64,000 bases of DNA from Gordionus sp. m RMFG-2023 (GCF_954871325.1 NC_088775.1:7045561-7109560), one strand, 5' to 3'. Positions 36,261-48,189 are shown, numbered from the stretch's first letter. The notes: generated by a model from the sequence alone, not told the origin. Numbers and translations: made by a program.

Positions 36261-36639
36261 AGTTAATTTAGTGAACGTAGAAGATTCAGGATGGAAAATG
36301 AGCCTGTCAAAAATAAAATAATAAAGGTTTTATTTTTTTTAAAGTTAATTTCAACTATTTTTGGTACTAACTGATTTAAATAATTAATATTAAATATGCC
36401 AATAATGCTCAAAAATACCGATATTAATAACGTGAAATTATTATCCATAGATTTATATATAAAAATAGTTTGAATATTCAATTGAAACGGATGCAATTTT
36501 TTATAGAATCTATAACTCACAAAATGGTAATAACTTAAAAAATCTGGAAGAAATCTCTTTTTAAAAAAGGGAGGGGGGTCTTGAAAAACAAGATAATTGA
36601 AGATAGATTCTATGAATTAATGGAAATTAAATAATTTTA

Positions 36640-36960
36640 GTAACACATCTTTTTAAAAAATTCAGCAACAACATTCATCATAATAGCTTCTATTTAAAAT
36701 TTTACAAAGTCTTCTTTTATAGGGTTGCCTTTTAAATTGACTGATTTTTTTATTGGATGAGATACATGACAATTATTTAAATTAAAAATGTCATCTGGCG
36801 GGTCATTTGTCAATGAATATTATTTTATTTTTTTACAAAGACTCTCATTTTGTAGAAACAATTAAACATATTCCGAAATACGACCTATATAGCTGCTTCC
36901 AATTGTTAAAATGATACACTCAATACCATGTCTATTAGGTAAATCAGGAGGTGACAAATA
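36640..36960 (-). pseudogene. Degraded coding relic, unidentified
   Basis: Reading on the - strand, one frame gives SPPDLPNRHGIECIILTIGS then SYIGRISEYV, a stop, LFLQNESLCK, then TNDPPDDIFNLNNCHVSHPI and KGNPIKEDFVKF with further stops. The composition is protein-like and more G+C-rich than the flanks. I cannot assign a family; a transposon or host pseudogene are both possible. Confidence 0.35.
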
Positions 36961-37570
36961 GGATTATCAATAAAGTAGTTCAATTTATGTGAAATTGATA
37001 ACAAGAGTCATAACACATTCATTCATCAATAGTGGTTAGATACATAATTGAGAATCAATGAAATGAAAATGTTTGTTAACTGGATTTTATGAGTTACTTT
37101 CAAAAATATATTTAAAATATAGGATTACTTTGACATTTGTTCTTATTTACATAAATATTTTTTCCAAATAAAATCATCGTATTTCGACATTGTAAATCAC
37201 TAATTGCTCTCTTTTTCAGGGACAAATTTCTAATGTTCATTTTATTTAGAAAAAGAATATATTATTTTCTATAACTTTTTCGAATTTTATTAGGACTCTA
37301 CTACCTCATAAATATTTTAATCCCAGTCAGGCTTATAAAAATTGTGTTAAAGTGGGTAAGGTAATATCATAAATTTAAATAATTTTCTATAAAAAAATAT
37401 ATTGAAAAAAATATAAAAATTTCAAATTATGTAATAATTAATCTATTATAATAATCCTCAAAAAGTGTCAATTAAATTTAACCAATTGTGTTTTTTTTAA
37501 AAAATATTCGTCCAATGATAATCATCTTAGCAATATTAAGCCAATAGTAATTCTCATGTGATTTACAGAT

Positions 37571-37812
37571 ATGGCGAATATACTCAACACAATATGCCAT
37601 ATCAAATTTGCTAATGCAGGTAAAATATTCTTTTTTCAACAATAGATTAATAAAAATTATGTGATTTACTCTTTAAATTTCTGAACATAATAAAAAGGTA
37701 ATTTTTATACATTATTTTAACATAAATTTTTATTTTTTTGTAAATCAAAGCTTATACCAAAATATATGTTGCTGAACACCAAAGTAAACATTTTTATAAT
37801 ATTGGAGAGTAG
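37571..37812 (+). CDS. Candidate small two-exon gene (36 residues), unidentified
   Basis: ATG at 37571 opens MANILNTICHIKFANA and ends at a CAG|GTAAAA donor (37619). An acceptor at 37750 (AAATCAAAG) restores the frame: YTKIYVAEHQSKHFYNIGE, then a stop. Phase is kept (G|CT). Intron size (131 bp) is reasonable for this genome. No family recognised. It may be a chance pairing, or a fragment with later exons. Confidence 0.22.
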
Positions 37813-38298
37813 TTAAGTTAAAAACATTAATGAATTATCACTTCTATAAAATACCAAAATCTTTCAGTATAATCAAAGAACCAAATTGAAAATTGGACAG
37901 CGCTAGCCTGCCAAAAAAATTTGAATTTGAAAGATTCTTAGAATGCATCTCTATGTTATGAACTGATTTCATGACAGTGGTAATGAAATATAGAAAATTA
38001 ATTAATAATTTAGTATTGGATTACAGCTTTGATTATAAATGTTTTTTTAAAAAAAAAAAATTACGATGTTTGGCTGAGAATATTTTGGCCTTTATTAAAT
38101 CTGTATGTGAAGAAAGAGTTAATTATAGATTATGTTTATATTATTATTAACCAGTGATTTGTGATGTACATTTGAAATATATATTTTGTATATATATATC
38201 TAATCTATAAAATGGAGAAAAGCAATTAGAAGGTTAAATGACCTACCAAGGTAAACCTGGAAAAGGGCCTATAAATGACAAAGAACATATATATATAG

Positions 38299-38544
38299 CA
38301 GAGACATGCAGATATACTATTTGCTTAGCCCAGCCCAGATTTATAAATTCTTTGGGTTCAGCAGGGATTGTATATTTTCAGGCCTGGCCCAGAATTTTTA
38401 TATATCATTTTTTAATTTTTATAGCTATTAATGATAATTTAAAAGATTTGGTTTTAAAATATATAGCCCAGCAATGGTATATTTTAAAAAATATGTGCAG
38501 CCCAGCAGTGTACCCGGGCATAAAGACAGGCCTGCAGGTCTCTG
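38299..38544. mobile_element. 246-bp MITE of the GGCCC family
   Basis: CAGAGACATGCA and TGCAGGTCTCTG are inverted ends. Flanking octamers ATATATAG and ATATATAA match at 7 of 8. Inside, CTTAGCCCAGCCCAGA and the mirrored CAGCCCAGCAG blocks resemble the family. The open frame through it (38238-38552) is a by-product of the repeat. Confidence 0.75.
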
Positions 38545-39291
38545 ATATATAATTAAAAATCACCTTTATAACTTTTTAATGCATTTCTGAGTCAAGCTTG
38601 TAAATATTTTTACAAGACCCATAAAATTTGATAGCGTGCAATAACCTTTATGAAGGAAAATTGAAATAAATGTGTTTAATTATCAGCTTTAGAAACATTG
38701 GCAGGCTTTGGGTTTTGCTCACCTTTAATATATACAATAAATCCAATAAAATAATTATAATATAATCTTAAAGTTTAGGATTTGCTCTTAGTATAATATT
38801 ATTGTTTGAAAATAAATATTTATATTAAAAAATTTAAGCTAATATTTTCATGAATTCTGTAAATAGATAATAAATTTACTAATTTATTATTCATAGTTTT
38901 GTACATCAAATTAAAATGGTTAATTATAAATATTATCTTTTGTATAAAAAATTGTTGCCACTACATATTCAAATATATCGAAACATGATTTCCTCAAAAA
39001 TTTTTCCCTATTTATATTTTTCTTATATTAAAATACAATTTAGAGCAAATCTATTTGAGACCTGTTTTAGCATATATATATAATATGAAATGACTGGAGC
39101 TTGTTAAGCATTTCAGTAGATATGATGGTAATCCCTAAAATAAGTAATTTTGTCATGTTTTAAAATGATAAGTATAGTGAATAGAAGTAAAAAGTAAATT
39201 AAATAAAAATCACTAGTCATAGTATAATTAAAAAAACATCCTTTATCAAACAATACTAATTATCCAAGGTATGTATATAATTTTTAAATAT

Positions 39292-39857
39292 CTAATATAT
39301 ATCAGTTTGATAGTGATTATTTAAGATATGTTTGTAATATGATGAAACTGCTCTTGGAAGAGGTCCATTGAAATATCTTTTATGAAATCGTTCATATGGA
39401 TCATCCACATAATACTTTTCTCTAATAAAATCTTTTCCAGCCAATAAATCAAGTTTTTTTGACTGGGTACCTATAATAATGAAATATATCTTAATTTGAT
39501 TTAGAAACCTCTGCAAAATACATGAGCCAGGGATCTAGTTTTTTGTCTTTGAGACATTTTCCATCTTCTTTTTGCATGACCCGATTTTGTTCTTATCCAA
39601 ATACCCCAATCTAACCTTTTAAATCTTTTATAAACATCTTCACATCCTCGAAATTTACCATCTTCAATATGAAATCGAGTTATAGATCTTTAAAATTGGT
39701 GACATTATAAATATTAATAGTAAAATTACTCCATCTCGTTAACAGATATTGAATATAGTTTAATATTGATTAAATTGAAAATGAAGGTAGGCTTATTTTT
39801 TAAATTATGTATATAAAAAGGTTGGGTATTTCTTAAAATATTAGCAAAATTTTGCAT
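39292..39857 (-). CDS. MRPL35: Mitochondrial ribosomal protein bL35m, three exons
   Basis: This is a protein of the large subunit of the mitochondrial ribosome. Exons: 39730-39857 (MQNFANILRNTQPFYIHNLK, a basic, Asp-free presequence), 39509-39687 (ITRFHIEDGKFRGCEDVYKR, then WGIWIRTKSGHAKRRWKMS and LAHVFCR) and 39292-39470 (TQSKKLDLLAGKDFIREKYY, then VDDPYERFHKRYF). The order TRF---GK, V--RF-RL--G-W-R-K-G---K-W, FC--TQSK-LD, YVDDPY-K-H matches animal MRPL35. Total 161 residues. The splice phases join exactly. The two introns are only 42 and 38 bp (GT...AG). Start: the first Met after upstream stops in frame. A 35-bp tandem repeat lies just upstream. Confidence 0.92.
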
Positions 39858-39945
39858 CTTTGATAGATGAATAATTATAAGAAAAACATCTGTTACTAAA
39901 TTGATAATGCTCAATGGTAGGGTAGCTATTGGCCGAGGATAGGTG

Positions 39946-40110
39946 TAACCTAGTTGCAAATAAGATATTGGCAACCTAGTTGCAAATATAATTGATGATA
40001 TTGGTAACCTAGTTGCAAATATAATTGATGATATTGACAATCTTTTTGATGGCCAATATAATCGCAGATAGGTGCAACCTAGTTGCAAATATAAATAATG
40101 ATATTGACAA
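39946..40110. repeat. Minisatellite upstream of MRPL35, about 35-bp unit
   Basis: AACCTAGTTGCAAATATAAT followed by TGATGATATTG occurs about four times, starting about 90 bp upstream of the MRPL35 start codon (gene on the - strand). It could lie in its promoter or leader. Confidence 0.8.
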
Positions 40111-40385
40111 TATTATATAAAAACTGATATATAGCAACTTTTAAAGTGTAAAAATGTTAAAAAATGACAACTTCCAATGTTGGTAAATTTAAAAAATGTT
40201 AAGCATATACCTACTTTTAAAATGAGTATGTGTGTATTTGGATCTAACTGAAATTGAGAAGAAATATACTCAAATGAATTCCTTATCCTGTTAAATTAAT
40301 ATCTAAAATTGTGTCATGTTTTAAAATAGACAGCTGATATTATTCTAATAAAAATATGTGATCCTTCACCTATAATTTAAAATTT

Positions 40386-40745
40386 TTCCTACTTTTATAT
40401 TAATCTAATTGTTTCCATTTTTTTAGGTAAAATATTTTAAAATTTGACTTTAATAATAAATAAATTAGAATTTAAAAAATTATATTTCAGTAAATTAAAT
40501 GGATAAAATGATAAAAGAAGTTAAAAATACTGGAAATAATAATTAGGGGATTGTATAGGAAAAAATGTTATTAACCTCCAAAAAAAGCTATTTTTTGTTT
40601 TAATTCTAACATAACTTAAATAAAAAATAAGATAGAATCAAGTAAACATATTTAATTAAAATAATTTTATTCAATAAAAACAAATTATTAACAACTATAA
40701 TTTTAATACATAAATATTTACAATCATTTTATAATATAAAAGACA
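40386..40745. repeat. Direct repeat, copy 1 (shared with the pogo element)
   Basis: AATATTTTAAAATTTGACTT, then GGAAAAAATGTTATTA, CTTAAATAAAAAATAAGAT and ATAATTTTATTCAATAAAA recur in order and in the same orientation at 48190-48556. Copy 1 lies just 3' of the MULE PHD exon (- strand); copy 2 lies inside the pogo-like element. Confidence 0.75.
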
Positions 40746-40791
40746 AATATAAATACATTTAAAACAATTATAACAAAACTAGTAAATATAT

Positions 40792-41576
40792 TTAACAACA
40801 ATTATTACAAAACCAATGAATTTTATAAGGTTTTTTCTTAATTTTTTGACATTTAAAGTGGAACCAGCACAAACAAATATCATGACAAATCCAGGACTCC
40901 GCTATAATCTTGACTTGTAAATCTTGAACCTGTATCCAAGCTTGATTGGTCAAATATGATTTTATCATTTGAAAATCGACTTCATCATTTTTTAAACATT
41001 GCATACTATTTTTTATGGTAAGAATGTCATCAAAATCAACCATTTCATTATTATAAATTTTATTCTTTGCAGACCCTTTATAAATTTTATCTATAATCCA
41101 TCTTGCCTTGTTTTCTTCAGACAAAGTTGTATAAGGTTAGATAACTTTTCTGATAAAAATAAATATATTAATATTATTTTTTTAAAATTACTATAAGTTA
41201 TCTGACGATTGCCCAAATTTTTGGGTTTTGTATCACCTAATTTTAAATATTAAAATATTTATATTTTTAAATATTAATAATAACCTGCATTTATTTTCTC
41301 ATTGATTATGAAATTTATAAACTCCATTTGAGAATTGGTTATAATTGGTGTTCCTAGTTAAAATAATAATATAAATTATATTATGATATATACCTTTTCC
41401 TATGTCCTCAGCAAATTTAGGTATACTCTAAATATCAAAATGTTTCCTTTTGCTTTTATTCCCTTTTTTAGATAATCCTATTACAGATAAATCAGACTTC
41501 CTCGGCTTGCCTTGTCTTTTCATCTGAGCTGGTAATTTCAGACTACAAATTTTTTCAAAATCTATATTTTCGTTGT
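40792..41576 (-). pseudogene. MULE transposase 3' exons with PHD-finger-like end
   Basis: 41394-41576 encodes NIDFEKICSLKLPAQMKRQG, then KPRKSDLSVIGLSKK. The LPAQMKRRGRPKG--VIGLPKK pattern is typical of the tail of animal SWIM-finger MULE proteins. An in-frame stop lies at 41428. 41285-41353 encodes TPIITNSQMEFINFIINEKI. 40792-41124 encodes SEENKARWIIDKIYKG, then WICHDICLCWFHFKC and IHWFCNNC, a PHD-like Cys/His pattern. Splice sites are visible between the first two parts; the join to the last is not in frame. These exons lie beyond the left end of the inverted repeat. They would complete the MULE whose 5' part is at 45726-47337 on the same strand. Confidence 0.6.
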
Positions 41577-41639
41577 CTTAATAGAAATTAGTATTTCGTG
41601 CAACCTTCCCGCCTTTTTTATTGTCCAATTATACTTTAG

Positions 41640-42300
41640 GTTTATTATATATAAATTTTAAATATGGCCATTATGACAATTGTCAGCTTGTCTATAGTAC
41701 TATTCTGATCATCTTAAATTTAACATAGTTTACAAGTTTATTATTTTACCCTGTCAAGTTCAAAAATATTTAAATGGGATTAATAATGATGATTATGACA
41801 ATTTTCAGCTGTCCATATCTATGGTAGATCTCCTCAGTGTAACTTTAATTTAACAAGTTTACAATATATAATATCTTCAAATAAAATTATATATAAAGAT
41901 TAAAAATAATGATTGTGACAATTGTCACGTGTCTATAGTACATATTCATTGAACTCCTTAATTTAACAGGTTTACAAGATTATATTTTTAACCTCAGGTT
42001 TGCTTATATATAAAGTTCAAAGATAACAATTATGATTTAATTGTCACATTTCTATCACTGAAATCTTTATTTAACATGTTTACAAGATTATAATTTTACC
42101 CTTTAGGTTTATTATATATAAATTTTAATTATAAGATTTAAATTTTAGTGTCCATAACGATTTTGATCTCCTTATTGTCACTTATTTACAATGGTTACAT
42201 CCACATTTAAATTTCAAGTTTAACATGTTTACAATTTATAATTTTACTCTGTTGCTTCATATAAATTTTGAACAAATAAATGGGATTATGACAATTGTCC
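41640..42300. repeat. Minisatellite, about 120-bp unit, in the left arm
   Basis: ATTATGACAATTGTCAGC or variants recur at about 41668, 41797, 41918, 42037 and 42285, with AACATGTTTACAAG and AGGTTTATTATATATAAA between them. The TGACAATTGTCA core is shared with the array at 52470-53430. In the right arm the matching stretch (50620-50890) has three shorter units without the core. Confidence 0.7.
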
Positions 42301-42479
42301 CTGACTCTATGCAAAAGTAGCACCTTCACATTTTATTTGGTTGATATAGGTTTTAATATGGAGTTATTAGCTCCATTGCTTTAAATAAGTTTATAAACTA
42401 ACGATTGTGATCAATCTCTTTACAATCATTAAAACCTATCGCAAGACATAGCTCAACAAATTATAAAAAATTGATCTCA

Positions 42480-43205
42480 CCTATTCAATCACCTCAAAAT
42501 AAACTTATTGCTCAAATTATATGGTCCTTCAGGCTGATTGCATAGCATATAATTCCATTTTCAAAGTATAACATGTATCTTGAATCCATGAGAGCATAAA
42601 TTTTTAAGCCATATTTGGATGGCTTATTTGGCATGTATTGCTTGAAGGGACATTTCCCTCTAAAAGCATGAAAGCATTTTATCAATTGTAATGTATTGTT
42701 TCACACTATGGCATTTATTACAGTTTTCATTAAAATTATTAAAGATATCTGATATGTGTAGCTTTATCTTGTGCTTCCCTTATCTCCCTTGTATACAGTA
42801 GAGACCTTATTGGGCCTAAATTTTAGAACCAAGCCCGGCCCAGGCCCATTGTAAAAAAAAATTTTAAACCTAGGCCCAGCTTGACCCACTTTTAATATTT
42901 AAAAAATTTCCCAAGCCTGGCCCAAGCCCATAATATAAAATTTAAATTTCTATATTTTAAACGTTAGTTGTATTTTTTATATTTGTCCTATTAAATATCC
43001 TTAAAATAAGTTAAATTTGAATTTAAAAAGTCTAGTATACATATCATCAAATCTTAGCATTTTCAATAAGAATTGGAATAGGTTAATATTCATAGTATAC
43101 CTGAATACATTCACTCCAAATCCATCATTACTCCATAGATCTCTTAAATTCTGATGATTGGATTTATGTATACCTGCAATCAATAATAAACCTATCAAAA
43201 TATTT
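42480..43205 (-). pseudogene. piggyBac transposase fragment, left arm, split by a MITE
   Basis: 43035-43198 encodes IGLLLIAGIHKSNHQNLRDL, then FGVNVFRYTMNINLFQFLL and RFDD. The rest, at about 42480-42798, encodes the TIDKMLSAFRGKCPF-to-GPYNLSNKPFDV region with more changes than the right-arm copy. The MITE at 42799-43034 separates the two halves. The C-terminal half of the transposase is missing. The right-arm copy is better preserved. Confidence 0.75.
42799..43034. mobile_element. GGCCC-family MITE inside the left-arm piggyBac
   Basis: This is the mirror image of the copy at 49874-50109: same position in the piggyBac reading frame, same ends (TAGAGACCTT; AAAAAGTCTA), same flanking GTATAC. 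It was therefore inserted before the inverted duplication. Confidence 0.85.
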
Positions 43206-43620
43206 AATTGAGTTCAAAAATTTTATTTTTAAAGAATTTACCAAAAAATTTTAAGATCAAAATTTCAAAAATATTTTAATAAAGATTTCCTTACAAAAGA
43301 TTTTATTTTATTATAAAATTCTCAAAATATTTTCTCAAAATTATAGAAGATTTTTACAAAAAATATTTTTTATTCAAAATTTTTTTTAGCGAAAAGATCT
43401 TCGCAAAAATTGATCTTCAAAGATTTTTTCCTCAAAATTTTGGGCGAAAAAAATCTTCAAATTTTTATTTGAAGATTTTTGTAAAACCCTGTGTCCATAT
43501 ATACTATTTGGGTCTCCTTATTAAGCTTTATATACAAGGTTGCAAATAAATTCAACAGAAATCAGGTAAATTAAATTTAAATTATAATATTTATAAAATT
43601 TTTAGTTGTTATAAAGATAA

Positions 43621-45642
43621 ATGGCATTATATCTAAATGCAACATTTAATTCTATTGACACTTTAAAAAAGTCAATAGATATATATGAAAAGGAAAATCT
43701 AATAAATATATCCATATATAAATCAGAACTGTTGAAGTATCCATGTAGCATAGAGTTAATTAAACAATTTAAATATCAAAGAATATTTTATGTCTGTAAA
43801 TATTCTTTGAAAAAGAGGTCTCGTTCAACGGGATTAAGGAAGACATCTAGCTTCCGTAAAGAGTGTACATTCAACTTTACGGTTATATACAAGTTAGATC
43901 CTATCGTTGGGCCTCATTTAGTCATCGTGAAATTTATGGAAGAACATAAAAATCATGATCTAAGTAGGAAAAATATTATATTTTAATATTAATATTTTAT
44001 ATTATCTAGATAAAAACATATATATGCTCCTACCTTAACAAAGAAAGTTGTCTCCAATCAAAAAACAGATTGTCGAGCAAGCTCTAACCTTCAAGGCAAA
44101 CAAAGTTAAAATTCAGGATTATATTCTGAAGACAGGACAAATGGTGATGCTGAGAGACATTCACAATCTTTCAGCAAACCTAAACAAACCATCTACCAAC
44201 ATGTTGATCGATGTGGTCAATCAATTAAGAGAGGACAAAGATGCCATTGTAGAAATTCACGAAGAAAACAATGAGCTGATGGGCATCTTTTATCAGGACA
44301 TAGCTATGCGACATTTTGTAAAATGCTATCCCGAGGTCCTGTTTATAGATGCAACCTATAAACTGAATAATCTTGGCATGCCTTTATTTATCTTAATGGT
44401 AATTGATGGAGATGGTCAATCACAAATAGCAGCTTTGTGGTTAGTTAAAGGAGAAACATACAAATGTGTAAAAACAATGTGTGATATTTTTGGGAGATAT
44501 AATATCAAAGATACTATTCAAGTGATAATAGGAGACAAAGATTTTGCAGACAGGCAGGCGTTGTATGAAAGTTTTCCAAAGGCAGAAATACACATTTGTA
44601 TTTTCCATGTTATGCGAAGTTTTAAACGAGAGATCAGTACTGGTAAGCGTGATATAGCAGAGCAAGATGTAAAGCTGGTTCTTGATATTCTACAGAGTTT
44701 AGTATATGCTCAATCACAGGAGCATTATGATTTACTTTATTTAAAACTTGTGAATTTAAATCTTCCAAAAGTTATGGCATATTATAATAATAATTGGCAT
44801 AATATAAAAAACGAGTGGGTTATTGGGCTAAGATCATGTGTTCCACATTTTTTTAACTCGACAAATAACCGAGTTGAGTCAATGAATCAAAAGTTCAAAG
44901 CGGTAATAACAAAATTTTCAACCCTCAAAGGGCTATTTAAGGATGTAATTTCTATAGTTAACTCAATGGCATTTGAAAAAGATTATAGAAGCATTATGAA
45001 CAATGAAAAAAGCTCATTATTTCCTTATAGTCTTTTATCAGCTGAGAGCAAATATAGAAATTTGCTGACCTATGCCTTTAAAAATATACTCAATGAAATA
45101 AATCTTAGTAATTCAATCAGCATACCGGTATTAGCCAATGACATGTTCACAGCCATAAAAATCAATGATTTAGGTAATATTTACAATGTATCTATGGATA
45201 AGTGCTCTTGTGGTTATCTTACCACAATGCTTTTACCATGCCGCCATCTAATGGCATTAAGGGCTGCATATAATATGGATAAATACTATCCTGAACTTTG
45301 TAATGTGAGATGGACTAGGAATTATTCAAAGAAATGCAGTCTTGAACAACCTCAAACGTATACTACAGACATATCAATTACATCGTTAGTATGTATGAAT
45401 ACAAAAAAAAATTATCACAGCAGCAAAAATATAACAAGATCTTAAAATCATTTGTACCAAAAGCTGCTTATATATCTAATCTACCCCAAGACAATTTTGA
45501 CTTTGTATTTGACCAAGTTGAAAAAATGGATGATTGTTTTAGTGATGGAAAATTATTCTTCCTCATACCATCAGATGAAAGCATAGATATTCATTCTCTG
45601 ATTAATAGTAAACTTAATTTATATTATTTTTTTTTTAAATAA
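43621..45642 (+). pseudogene. MULE transposase with FAR1-like finger and SWIM finger, left arm
   Basis: Exon 1 (43621-43967) encodes a C2H2 FAR1/WRKY-GCM1-like DNA-binding region: FYVCKYSLKKRSRSTGLRK, SFRKECTFNF, then EEHKNHDL. An intron of about 46 bp (CTAA|GTAGGA ... ATCTAG) leads to NIYMLLP, a stop, then QRKLSPIKKQIVEQALTF. The MULE catalytic domain follows: EVLFIDATYKLN (D), VIIGDKDFADR (D), ICIFHVMRSFKREI, and FNSTNNRVESMNQKFKAVI (E). A SWIM finger, CSCGYLTTMLLPCRHLMALR (CxC...CxH), lies at about 45200. Near 45.39 kb the frame shifts, and KKKLSQQQKYNKILKSFVPK continues it to 45642. All catalytic residues are present; about one stop and one frameshift break it. Its tail exons are missing. 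Confidence 0.88.
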
Positions 45643-45718
45643 TATTCCCTTGCCCCATAAAGTAAATTTAATATATTGACATTTTAACAATGGCTGATTT
45701 TACAAAATTGAAAAATTA
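45259..45718. other. Single-copy centre of the inverted duplication
   Basis: This holds the end of the + strand MULE gene (to 45642) and about 75 bp of A+T-rich DNA. It is not present in the right-arm copy, which starts abruptly at the SWIM finger. Confidence 0.7.
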
Positions 45719-45725
45719 AATGCCA

Positions 45726-47337
45726 TTAGATGGCGGCATGGTAAAAGCATTGTGGTAAGATAACCACAAGAGCACTTATATTACCTAAATCATTGATTTT
45801 TATGGCTGTGAACATGTCATTGGCTAATACCGGTATGCTGATTGAATTACTAAGATTTATTTCATTGAGTATATTTTTAAAGGCATAGGTCAGCAAATTT
45901 CTATATTTGCTCTCAGCTGATAAAAGACTATAAGGAAATAATGAGCTTTTTTCATTGCTCATAATGCTTCTATAATCTTTTTCAAATGCCATTGAGTTAA
46001 CTATAGAAATTACATCCTTAAATAGCCCTTTGAGGGTTGAAAATTTTGTTATTACCGCTTTGAACTTTTGATTCATTGACTCAACTCGGTTATTTGTAGA
46101 GTTAAAAAAATGTGGAACACATGATCTTAGCCCAATAACCCACTCGTTTTTTATATTATGCCAATTATTATTATAATATGCCATAACTTTTGGAAGATTT
46201 AAATTCACAAGTTTTAAATAAAGTAAATCATAATGCTCCTGTGATTGAGCATATACTAAACTCTGTAGAATATCAAGAACCAGCTTTACATCTTGCTCTG
46301 CTATATCACGCTTACCAGTACTGATCTCTCGTTTAAAACTTCGCATAACATGGAAAATACAAATGTGTATTTCTGCCTTTGGAAAACTTTCATACAACGC
46401 CTGCCTGTCTGCAAAATCTTTGTCTCCTATTATCACTTGAATATTATCTTTGATATTATATCTCCCAAAAATATCACACATTGTTTTTACACATTTGTAT
46501 GTTTCTCCTTTAACTAACCACAAAGCTGCTATTTGTGATTGACCATCTCCATCAATTACCATTAAGATAAATAAAGGCATGCCAAGATTATTCAGTTTAT
46601 AGGTTGCATCTATAAACAGGACCTCGGGATAGCATTTTACAAAATGTCGCATAGCTATGTCCTGATAAAAGATGCCCATCAGCTCATTGTTTTCTTCGTG
46701 AATTTCTACAATGGCATCTTTGTCCTCTCTTAATTGATTGACCACATCGATCAACATGTTGGTAGATGGTTTGTTTAGGTTTGCTGAAAGATTGTGAATG
46801 TCTCTCAGCATCACCATTTGTCCTGTCTTCAGAATATAATCCTGAATTTTAACTTTGTTTGCCTTGAAGGTTAGAGCTTGCTCGACAATCTGTTTTTTGA
46901 TTGGAGACAACTTTCTTTGTTAAGGTAGGAGCATATATATGTTTTTATCTAGATAATATAAAATATTAATATTAAAATATAATATTTTTCCTACTTAGAT
47001 CATGATTTTTATGTTCTTCCATAAATTTCACGATGACTAAATGAGGCCCAACGATAGGATCTAACTTGTATATAACCGTAAAGTTGAATGTACACTCTTT
47101 ACGGAAGCTAGATGTCTTCCTTAATCCCGTTGAACGAGACCTCTTTTTCAAAGAATATTTACAGACATAAAATATTCTTTGATATTTAAATTGTTTAATT
47201 AACTCTATGCTACATGGATACTTCAACAGTTCTGATTTATATATGGATATATTTATTAGATTTTCCTTTTCATATATATCTATTGACTTTTTTAAAGTGT
47301 CAATAGAATTAAATGTTGCATTTAGATATAGAGTCAA
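45726..47337 (-). pseudogene. MULE transposase, right arm, truncated
   Basis: Nearly identical to the left-arm copy, on the opposite strand. The FAR1-like exon (46972-47337) begins MTLYLNATF where the left has MALYLNATF, because a pogo-like element is inserted within the second codon. The same stop before QRKLSP is present in both copies. The catalytic D, D and E are intact. A 19-bp deletion after GNI removes the start of the SWIM region and shifts the frame, giving SALVVILPQCFYHAAI instead of CSCGYLTTMLLP. The homology ends at 45719. Confidence 0.88.
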
Positions 47338-47620
47338 AACCGTTTAATTGCATATCGCTTAAGTGCAAAAACTTTTAAATGCGAAAAAACCCCGCGATTT
47401 TGATAATAATTACTATGGTATAATGTTAAATTACATTTATAATTGCGAATCGGTTAATTGCGAAATATCGGATAATTGCAAAATTTTTCAGGTCCCATTT
47501 TATGACAATAACGTTAATTTAATCGGATAAGTGAATAATAAGAAAAATTTATCGAAAAAAATTATTCATCATTTTTTTTATTTAACCTTTTTCCATTCAT
47601 TCATTACCACGGCAGAAATT

Positions 47621-47983
47621 ATGGTAAAAAAATTATTCCAAACACTAACCCTGAAGCATAAAAAAGAAATAATTGATAAATTAAACACTACATCAAAAAC
47701 ACAATTAGCATTAAATTACAATTGCCACGTCTCGACAATCTACCGTTTAATAGCGAATAAAGAAAATATATGCTCACAATTTCTAAGGAATAAACCTCCT
47801 ACAACTAAAAGAGTATCATTTAATTACAAAACTCAGGCTCTTAATGGTTATTATACTTTTCTTGAATATGCTCATGAACATCTAAGCGATCAAGATTCAC
47901 TAAGAAAGCTAGAGAATATAGTGGAAAAAGAATTATTTACTCCAGAGTCTAGCCAAACTCTTATCATAAAATATTTTTATTAA
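47621..47983 (+). CDS. pogo/Tigger-type DNA-binding (HTH) fragment
   Basis: The Met at 47621 gives 120 residues: MVKKLFQTLTLKHKKEIIDK, then LALNYNCHVSTIYRLIANKE, a CENP-B/psq-type helix-turn-helix like that at the N-terminus of pogo and Tigger transposases (LTL--K--II--L, LA--Y-VS-STI-RI--NK). After it comes GYYTFLEYAHEHLSDQD. No DDE catalytic domain follows before the element's right end. The open frame extends upstream to 47531, but the HTH-proximal Met is the natural start. It may bind its element's ends without being able to cut. Confidence 0.65.
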   Translation: MVKKLFQTLTLKHKKEIIDKLNTTSKTQLALNYNCHVSTIYRLIANKENICSQFLRNKPPTTKRVSFNYKTQALNGYYTFLEYAHEHLSDQDSLRKLENIVEKELFTPESSQTLIIKYFY

Positions 47984-48189
47984 ATCTTACATTACTTTAT
48001 AATAATTGTGATGCATGTATAATAAAATTAGTTCAAATAAAATCTTATGTTAACAAAGCATTAATAAACTTTCATTCCAGCATGGTCTGTTAATACATTT
48101 ACATTTATAATATTAGAATTCATAAGATTTGAATAGGCACAGGATTTTAAATCAAATATCATGTGAATGAAAACAAAACACTTAATAAA

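Noticed and set aside
38238-38552. 104-residue open frame
   Set aside because: It runs through a MITE with inverted ends and target duplication; the frame follows the repeat, not a protein family.
44441-46517. Open frames antisense to the MULE genes (44441-44665 and 46293-46517)
   Set aside because: Same peptide in both arms only because the DNA is duplicated; opposite strand of conserved catalytic codons.
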